Part shown: positions 58,012 through 64,000 of the stretch, piece by piece
Position numbering within the stretch: the first letter of the stretch is position 1
How the letters are laid out: each line of letters starts with the position of its first letter
Source of the DNA: Curvularia sp. ZM96
Lineage: Eukaryota > Ascomycota > Dothideomycetes > Pleosporales > Pleosporaceae
DNA: 64,000 bases
NCBI GenBank assembly: GCA_022457065.1
Contig: JAJGBQ010000004.1
Coordinates: forward strand, 930,001-994,000
Reading direction: 5' to 3'
Notes under the pieces: generated by a model
What the model was told of the DNA's origin: nothing
What the model saw: only the letters and a program-made list of their open reading frames with translations
Databases searched by the model: none
Translations under genes and position numbers: made by a program

Positions 58012-58824
58012 GCGTACGCGACGAGCCACATCGAAGGAAAATAAACCACTTTCACGATGTCCACTTTCACGATGCACATGCCCCAATTCATGACTCTACT
58101 CTAATAAATTTGGGGGCAAGGGGAAATAATATGATTAATCTTTTCGTCTAGCAGCTAGCTTCCATCAAGGAACAATACGTAGGCTCTCGACGAAACCTAA
58201 TACAAATCTTGACTTTGATTTTTTCGTTTTTACCAGCTGTGAAAAAGTTAGATCAAGATCACAATGACAAAGGTGATCAACACAGTGAATAATGAATAAC
58301 TATGACGGCTACCGCTACTTCTGAGAGTAGAGTCATGGTGGTTAAGAACATGGTAAATAATAAGCAACTGTGACAACTACAGCTACTTCAAAAGTAGACA
58401 TTTCACTAACCTAATGTCGGGTTGGTTCTGTACGCCGCCATTTCCCCCTTTCATTAGTTGTGGGAGAGGAGACTCCAAGCCCCCTTTTTTTCACACGAGC
58501 AAAAGCCAGGTTTACGCCATACATTACAAGCACGGTGTATACAACTGACAACACCTAAACGCTCTGAAACACGTTCTTCCTTCACTTCACTTTCTCTCCA
58601 CGCAACAAAAACATCCACGATACTGATACAATTATACAAAATTCCCACCTCGACCCGCCTATCTACTGTGGTCTTGCCGCTCGCTTCCAACCCTCCCCCC
58701 ATTATCTTTGAGGAAGATACTGCAAATCGCATGGCCGCATACGTATAAAATACATCAAATCACATCCCACACCCCGTGCTCTCTCTCACACTCTCACAGC
58801 GAACACACTACAATGCACCCCATC
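58012..58824. other. Convergent 3' region with one repeat copy
   Basis: 813 bp between converging genes; holds the right repeat copy (58281-58394). Nothing else is recognised. Confidence 0.5.
58281..58394 (-). repeat. Short dimeric repeat, right copy (inverted)
   Basis: Reverse complement starts CTTTTGAAGTAGCTGTAGTT and ends in a CACTGTG-type tail, aligning end to end with 56915-57025. No ORF, no obvious target duplication. Confidence 0.7.
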
Positions 58825-60809
58825 TCACTGCTTGTACCTCGTCCTCAGCTCGTCAATCTCGCGCTGGAACTTTTCCATGTCATCAAGAATGTTGCTTGAA
58901 TTACTCGTCGTCTCTGGCACCCCAGCATCCAGTTTCTCGTCAGTACTACCTAGCTTCTTCTCTTTTTCGTCAACAGGGGAATACAGCGCAGACTCATTCT
59001 CGCACTTTTCATCGACAGGTGCGTACGATCTGCGGAATGAGCTCTCGCTGGCTACGCTTGTGCGTCTCTGTTCGATGCTCGCGCGGCGGTACTCAGTACT
59101 TGTGCGCCGGCTTTCTGTAGGGGATGAGGAAGTGTAGGCTTGTGGACGTTGCTGGTCGAGGCTTGAGCGGTTGGATTGGCGGCGCCGTGGGGGAGGAGGC
59201 GGCGGCATGTTGCTTCCTGTACTTCCACCAGAGACGTTGCGCTGCATGTTGCGACTCGAGGAGACGGACGAGGTGCGGTGCATGCTAGGTGCTGGTGATG
59301 AAGCCTCAGAGTCTAGATTGCTTCGGCGAGGCGAAGGTGGGTCGGGGATGGACCGCGGTGTTCGAGCAGAGCTGGCGGATGCTGCTAGCTCTGTGCTCGA
59401 AGAGTTGGTGCTTGAGTTCCCGAGGTTTGCAAGTCGTGCACCATATCTGGAGGGGGGTGGAGGGGGTGGTGACTTTGCGCTCGACATGGGGTCATGGCTA
59501 ATGGACGTTGGGGTTTGTGGGGCTTCGATAGAGTGTTGTGAAGAGATCGTCAGATTTGAACTGCTGCGCGACCGATTTCCCGTAGATGTTGTCTTCAACT
59601 GACTGTGCCTCCGGGCTATCGGTACAGGTGGGGGCGTCTTTTTTGGTTTAGCCTGATCCTCTGAAGACTTTGGGACTTCGCTTGGTCCCGGCTGTGTTGG
59701 TCGTGATTGGAGGGGTATGTTATCCTGCGAGCTGACACGAGGCGGCGACTGTTGGGCAGCCGGAGTCGACGGAAGCGGCCTATTTACGTCTGAGCTGCTT
59801 GTCCGCCTGATACCTGGAGTAGGCTCGGTCGCTTCAAACTCGTCGAATGCTACTGTCTGTGGCTGTCTTGATGCGACAAGCTTGCCATGACGATGCTTGG
59901 GTGCAGGTGGGGGCTTCTTCTTGTCCTTCTTCACTTCAGGTACCAGTCCCATGCTACCTCCTTCTTCTTCGTCTGCCATGTCGTCTGAAGTCCGTGAAGA
60001 TTCGGCGTGTGTTTCTTGTGGGTGCTCAGATATCGACTGCCGTGATATCGAAGAGGTATCTGTACTGCTGCTTTCAAACTGCGCACTGCTTGTAGACTGT
60101 GATGCGCTTCCGAGTTGTGTAGACTGTCCGGAAGCACGCGGAGTCGGACTTCCAGTCATGAGCAGATTCTTGAAGCTCTCCACATCCAGCGAAGCTCTGT
60201 TGTTGCCTGGTGCTGGCCTTTGCGTATTTGCCCGTTCCCCCGTACCACCCTCCCCTTCTTGCCGTTCTAAAGATGCCAGCGTCTTTGAAAACGGATTCGC
60301 TGGTACATGTCCGGATGTAGGAACTCCTTGTGGCTCACTCGAGTAAGACCCGGCGCTCGGTAAGGCGCCCGCCATTACCAAGGGATCTTTCCCAATCACT
60401 TGCGCATTGGCTTCGCCTGCGGTGACAGAGTGGTTGGCAAACCCTGCGGGTGTTATGGGAGGCGGCGGGCTTGCAGGCCGACCTTGGCTCGCTCGCCGGG
60501 CCATGAGTTCGTTGAGCGTCGCATTCTCGTCGTCGAAGTCGGGCTGCGGCGGGATAGTCGTAGTGGGTGAGACTATGCGGACAGACTTCTTCGTCTTTGT
60601 CGGCGGCGCGGCGGCGGCGTCTTCGAGCACTGTAAGACAATTACTCCTTCGATGCCAGCAGAAGAAGAACGGCAAGGCAAGGGAATACCATGGTCGCTGT
60701 CTCCCCTGCGCTCAAGCACGCTGCTATCAGTGTTGATAAAGGACGTCTGCGGGACGGGCGCGGGCCGAGGAAACGCTTGCGAGGCGCGAAAGGGGTTCCC
60801 GGACGACAT
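58825..60809 (-). CDS. Pro/Ser-rich NPF-motif protein with C-terminal coiled coil
   Basis: Exons 60689-60809 and 58825-60629 (59-nt intron) give 641 aa. Mostly disordered and rich in Ser, Pro and Arg. Two NPF tripeptides (SSGNPFRASQAF at the start, VPANPFSKTLASLE near residue 150) are EH-domain ligands in endocytic proteins. Several polyproline stretches (KPPPAPKHRHGK, KKTPPPVPIARR, SPPPPPPSRYG, MPPPPPPRRRQ) look like SH3, WW or profilin ligands. The last 25 residues form a coiled coil (DDMEKFQREIDELRTRYKQ). This resembles actin-patch or endocytic scaffold proteins, but I cannot match it to a named family. The start ATG 60809 gives MSSGNPFR. Confidence 0.75.
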
Positions 60810-61203
60810 GCTGGAGCTAAAAACAATTCATTATTCTATGTACATGGAAGAGACTCGTAAAGAGGCGGCAGGTGTCGTGCAGCAAAGAAGAAACGCCCCT
60901 GCTGAAGGTCGGACCAACAAGTCGATCATCGCCGATACCTGCAGACGGCGATCTGGCGGGACAGCGAACAAACCCCACTATCGTATCGCAGCGCTTCCTG
61001 CACAGCATTGGTACGCATCAGCCAACCAGAAACCCACCGGAGTGTTACGGATAAGCTCTGCACAACGGATGCCAAGTGTATACTGGAGAGAAGATGCTTG
61101 CGAACATGTGGTCTCAGCTCCACCGCGCGCCGGCCGGGCATTGGACTGGCACCGGGGCGATGCGGTCATGTACCAGACTCTTGCATTTGCTATGATACAC
61201 TGC
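60810..61203. other. Promoter region of the NPF-motif gene / ECO1 3' region
   Basis: 394 bp. ORFs here are unconvincing; no element is recognised. Confidence 0.4.
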
Positions 61204-62486
61204 CTAATCGATATACACATGCCATCCTGCCTTGCTGCCGTACCATTTCCGCGCAAGCTTCCCTCCGCTCTCTGTTGGCTGACTAAATGCAACGCTGGCC
61301 TTCTCGATCTTCATTCCGTACAAGAAATCTGATCTCGCGCAGTCCAGCAGTCGAGTCGCAATGCCCTTCTTTCGATGTTGATTTGACGTCCATATGCGCG
61401 ATATGCCTAGTATAGCTCGGTCTGGCTTGCTGCTAATAGAAAGAGATGAGCTCTGAGACGTGGCCGAAAGCTCGCAAGCTTGCTCAGACGTAGAGTTTGG
61501 ATCTAGAGCTTGAAAAGCCTCCCAAATGCGCTCTGCTAAGCAAGCCCCCACACATTTATTACCCCGGATGTACAGATATACCTTGAATCGATCCACTAGG
61601 GCTGGCTTGGCTTTGTCCGTCGCTGGTTTTTCGGCTTCGGTCGGCTTTACTTCTCCAACTTGGCTGTCTGTAGCGACCGGAGGACTCCTTTGGCTCCAAA
61701 GCTCTTCCTCTGATATCGGGATAGCCGCAAGTTCAGTATTCACAATATTTAGCACATCGCCCGCGCGACTCCGCAGCAAAGGCACATCTTTGCGCCCAAC
61801 TACTGCGATGAAGCTTCCATCACTTCCACTCCATATTTCGTTCTTTCTGAAGCGCTGGATAAGTGCTTTTGTAAAATCCATGCCTCCGAGGTTCATAGCA
61901 TGGAACTTCTTGTGGAGCGCTGCATCCTCTAGATTCGACGGTATGTATTGCATTCCGCATGTTTTGCATGTTTTGCGTGTTTCTGAAGCCAAGTCTAATT
62001 GCATCTGCACCAAGGGCTTCTTTTTTTGCGATGACTTTGGCGGGTTTTGTGCATTGTGGCTCCGTTCTTCAACAGGTTCCTTTGTGACTGCAACTGCTTT
62101 GACTTGTTTCTTGAATATTGAGAATACTGGTCGCCGTTTCTGGAGAGGCGGGGGAGAACTGCGCGGTACTGGGGACGAGGGTGGACTAGACCGAATCGAC
62201 GGATCTGAGAAGATGGCAGGAGACTCTTTTGGGCTTGATGTTGGAGGTGAAGTAATTTCACATGGAGGTGATGATTGGTGTGTAGCGGGAACAGAAGGAT
62301 TCGTCGTCAAAGTCTCGGTCTCGATACTCTCGATGGTCGTTTCAACGCGTCTTCGCTTGGTGGGCGGCTCCTCGTAGAGCGGGCGTTTGGTCTGGCGCGA
62401 ATATGTCCGGACAACTTTCCTGGGCATTGGTTAGCCCCGCAGGTCTACATAAAGGTGAAAACTTACTTGGCCGGGAGAGACCACAT
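61204..62486 (-). CDS. ECO1: Cohesin acetyltransferase Eco1/Ctf7
   Basis: Acetylates Smc3 during S phase to lock sister-chromatid cohesion. The main exon ends at 61204. A Ser/Pro-rich basic N-terminus (TYSRQTKRP, PPTKRRRVE) is followed by a C2H2 finger, CKTCGMQYIPSNLEDAALH...H (about residues 161-183), and the acetyltransferase core: FKVYLYIRGNKCVGACLAER, AILGISRIWTSNQHRKKGIA (acetyl-CoA loop RKKGIA), and C-terminal VAFSQPTESGGKLARKWYGS. I prefer a 20-nt first exon (62467-62486, MWSLPA) joined to 61204-62419 across a 47-nt intron with GTAAGT, GCTAACC and CAG, giving 411 aa and MWSLPAKKVVRTYSR. The simple alternative is ATG 62427 (407 aa). An MCB box lies 60 bp upstream. Confidence 0.92.
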
Positions 62487-62939
62487 CTCGGCGTGGTTTA
62501 GCAGCGACTGAAATCTGTCTGCGTGGTAGACAGTCAACGCGGTAGACGCGTTTTAGCGCGATGCACTAGGGCCCTGTCTACGCGACGTCACCCCCCTCCT
62601 TCTTTCACGTGCCCAGCGGGCCTGCCACTCGCCGCAAATCAGCCTGTCGCTTAGAGCCGAAATACGAGTCGGGATGTATGTTTTTGGGCAATGGTTTTGG
62701 ATCAAATTTTCAGGCTGCCAATGATAGCAAGAGCGGACGCCTCAGGCTTCGAGTCATACCATAGCTCGTCTGGGAAGGTGTATAGCCTGGTCATGATAGA
62801 AGAAAAAAGCCACTCGTATGCAATACTGTTTTGAGTCAAGATAATGACTCAAAGAAGATACTGATGACTGTTTAAATACTTCTATCTCTATTGTGGCTAG
62901 GGTCTCTAAGTCCAGCAACAAGACTATACCTACGGTCTC
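62487..62939. promoter_or_regulatory. Divergent promoter region ECO1 / GNAT gene
   Basis: 453 bp. The ECO1-proximal half is CpG-rich, with ACGCGT at 62546-62551 and related CGCG-containing motifs (AACGCGG, TACGCGAC) within about 50 bp. No coding sequence. Confidence 0.5.
62546..62551. promoter_or_regulatory. MCB box (ACGCGT), candidate MBF site for ECO1
   Basis: A perfect MluI cell-cycle box 60 bp upstream of the preferred ECO1 start. Eco1 is needed in S phase, and in yeasts ACGCGT sites confer G1/S expression; use here is inferred. Confidence 0.5.
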
Positions 62940-63605
62940 ATGGCCGAGCAAGCAACTCCAACACAACCCGCCGCCATGCAAACTACATCAGAAAACTCGA
63001 CCGCGCCCGAAAGCGCAACATACCCTACACCAATCATAACAACAAGCCGTCTGATCATTCGTCCAATGCATCTCCCAGACGCTGCATCCTTAGCGCAGAA
63101 TGCCGATAATCCACTCATCGCAAGATACATGTCCCTCGCCTTTCCAAGCCCCTACACGCTCGAGAGCGCTGAAGGATGGATCAACATGAACACAGCACTC
63201 CCCTACCAAGAAGCCTTTGTGGTCTGCGAACGCTCGTCACCACATGTTGTCATCGGAGGAATTGGCATGAAGACTGGCGTCGACGTTTCTGCTCATACTG
63301 GTGAAGTCGGCTACTGGGTGGGTCAGGCGTATTGGGGAAAAGGCTACATGACGGAGGTATTGGAAGGCTTCGTCCGGTGGGTGTTTAAAAACTGGAACAA
63401 GGACGGACAACGAATGAGGCGAATCTTTGGCATGATCTTCTCAGGCAACGTGGCAAGCATGCGGTGTTTCGAAAAATGCGGCTTTGCACATGAAGGTGTA
63501 ATGAAGGGCCATGCCGAGAAGCATGGTAAGGTTATGGATGTGCACATTTATGGTTTGACCAAGCTGGACTGGGAAAAGAGAAGAAATGAGGCGTCTAACA
63601 ACTAA
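62940..63605 (+). CDS. GNAT N-acetyltransferase (RimJ/RimL-like)
   Basis: One exon, 221 aa. After a 30-residue Thr/Ala-rich tail the RimJ/RimL-type GNAT domain begins at ITTSRLIIRPMHLPDAASL, a classic opening. Further motifs: VVIGGIGMKTGVDV, GEVGYWVGQAYWGKGYMTEV (acetyl-CoA P-loop motif with GKGYMTE) and IFSGNVASMRCFEKCGFAHE (motif B, N-x-x-S-x-x-x-x-E-K-x-G-F). It ends DVHIYGLTKLDWEKRR. Such fungal enzymes acetylate small amines or protein N-termini; the substrate is unknown. The start ATG 62940 is the first in frame. Divergent from ECO1. Confidence 0.9.
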   Translation: MAEQATPTQPAAMQTTSENSTAPESATYPTPIITTSRLIIRPMHLPDAASLAQNADNPLIARYMSLAFPSPYTLESAEGWINMNTALPYQEAFVVCERSSPHVVIGGIGMKTGVDVSAHTGEVGYWVGQAYWGKGYMTEVLEGFVRWVFKNWNKDGQRMRRIFGMIFSGNVASMRCFEKCGFAHEGVMKGHAEKHGKVMDVHIYGLTKLDWEKRRNEASNN

Positions 63606-63700
63606 TACACCATGGCAAGCGTATTTGGGACCATTGTAGCGGTCCGATATCTTGTGTTTCTTCTTTTTTTTCCTTTCTGATGTATGTAGCTGAACCAATC

Positions 63701-64000
63701 TCATGGACCCGACCGAGCAATGTACGCTTGAGTCTGCATGAGAAGTATCTCAATCGGTACGTTGTGCCTTCCTCTTTTCAGGACTACACATTTTTCATCT
63801 GCGTATTTACTTCCTTTCACCAATACTTGTGCCTTCTCTTCCCCTAACAAGTCTGTCAGGCTATAGACTGCTACCTTCTTTCCTCGCCATATAGTAGTGT
63901 GAAACTCAAGCTCAGGAAATTGTAGACGCGGCTGTAGACGAGGCACTATAGGTTCCGAGTACCATGGCGGCGACGTATGGGTAACTCCTGGGGCGGCATG
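63701..64000 (-). CDS. C-terminal part of an unknown protein, cut by the window end
   Basis: An open frame enters from the right edge and ends at 63701; about 99 residues are visible, with no in-frame stop up to position 64000. The sequence runs PELEFHTTIWRGKKVAVYSL, TDLLGEEKAQVLVKGSKYAD, EKCVVLKRGRHNVPIEILLM and ends QTQAYIARSGP. Mixed charged and hydrophobic pattern suggests a folded beta-rich end, not a shadow frame. I do not recognise the family. The gap of 95 bp to the GNAT stop makes the two genes convergent. Confidence 0.6.
   Translation of the reverse strand, partial: HAAPGVTHTSPPWYSEPIVPRLQPRLQFPELEFHTTIWRGKKVAVYSLTDLLGEEKAQVLVKGSKYADEKCVVLKRGRHNVPIEILLMQTQAYIARSGP

Noticed and set aside
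1..64000. CRISPR arrays, bacterial operons, prophage or riboswitches
   Set aside because: Introns, gene families and spacing show a fungal nuclear chromosome; no regularly spaced direct repeats of CRISPR type were seen.

Overview
The window is nuclear DNA from a filamentous ascomycete. Most likely it is a Dothideomycete, with Pleosporales my best guess. Three things point there: genes split by very short introns (mostly 46-60 nt, with GT..AG ends and CTAAC/CTGAC-type branch points), fungal versions of housekeeping genes (EXO1, TMA16, NUP159, PUP1, ARP4, GUP1, NOP9, TIP20, LST7/folliculin, ECO1), and TpA-rich repeat remnants that look like repeat-induced point mutation (RIP). The species cannot be named from sequence alone. 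I rebuilt exon-intron structures by hand from reading-frame continuity, splice signals and remembered family consensus; no search was run.

Layout. 1-14.5 kb is a dense housekeeping block: EXO1 (cut by the window start), TMA16, an ABM-like monooxygenase-fold protein, the nucleoporin NUP159, the proteasome subunit PUP1, the chromatin actin-related protein ARP4 and the acyltransferase GUP1. 16.5-26 kb holds a GH17 cell-wall glucanase, a group II PLP decarboxylase, NOP9 and TIP20/RINT1. Several pairs are divergent and share short promoters (EXO1/TMA16, NUP159/PUP1, ARP4/GUP1, NOP9/TIP20). 26.5-28.5 kb carries two tiny paralogous genes, the second followed one base later by another protein-like ORF. 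30-46.5 kb has wider spacing: folliculin/Lst7, an F-box protein, a secreted carboxylesterase, a mitochondrial LEA-like protein, a secreted Ser/Thr-rich repeat protein and a Gln/Pro-rich nuclear-type regulator.

46.5-58.8 kb is the accessory-like part. About 8 kb has no convincing gene. It is followed by a stand-alone fungal STAND/NLR N-terminal-domain protein, a solo-LTR-like RIP-affected relic, and a small GPI-anchored wall protein lying between two inverted copies of a short dimeric repeat. 58.8-64 kb returns to core genes: a Pro-rich NPF-motif protein, the cohesin acetyltransferase ECO1, a GNAT acetyltransferase and the C-terminal end of an unknown protein.

Functional themes are DNA replication and repair (EXO1 and ECO1, each with a perfect MCB box just upstream), nuclear transport and chromatin (NUP159, ARP4), proteostasis and ribosome assembly (PUP1, TMA16, NOP9), membrane traffic and nutrient signalling (TIP20, GUP1, LST7), and the cell surface (GH17 enzyme, Ser/Thr-rich proteins, GPI protein, esterase). 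The most unusual points are a GC-AG intron in PUP1, three genes with 12-20 nt first coding exons, the possible bicistronic small-gene locus, and the orphan NLR-type domain gene beside transposon debris.
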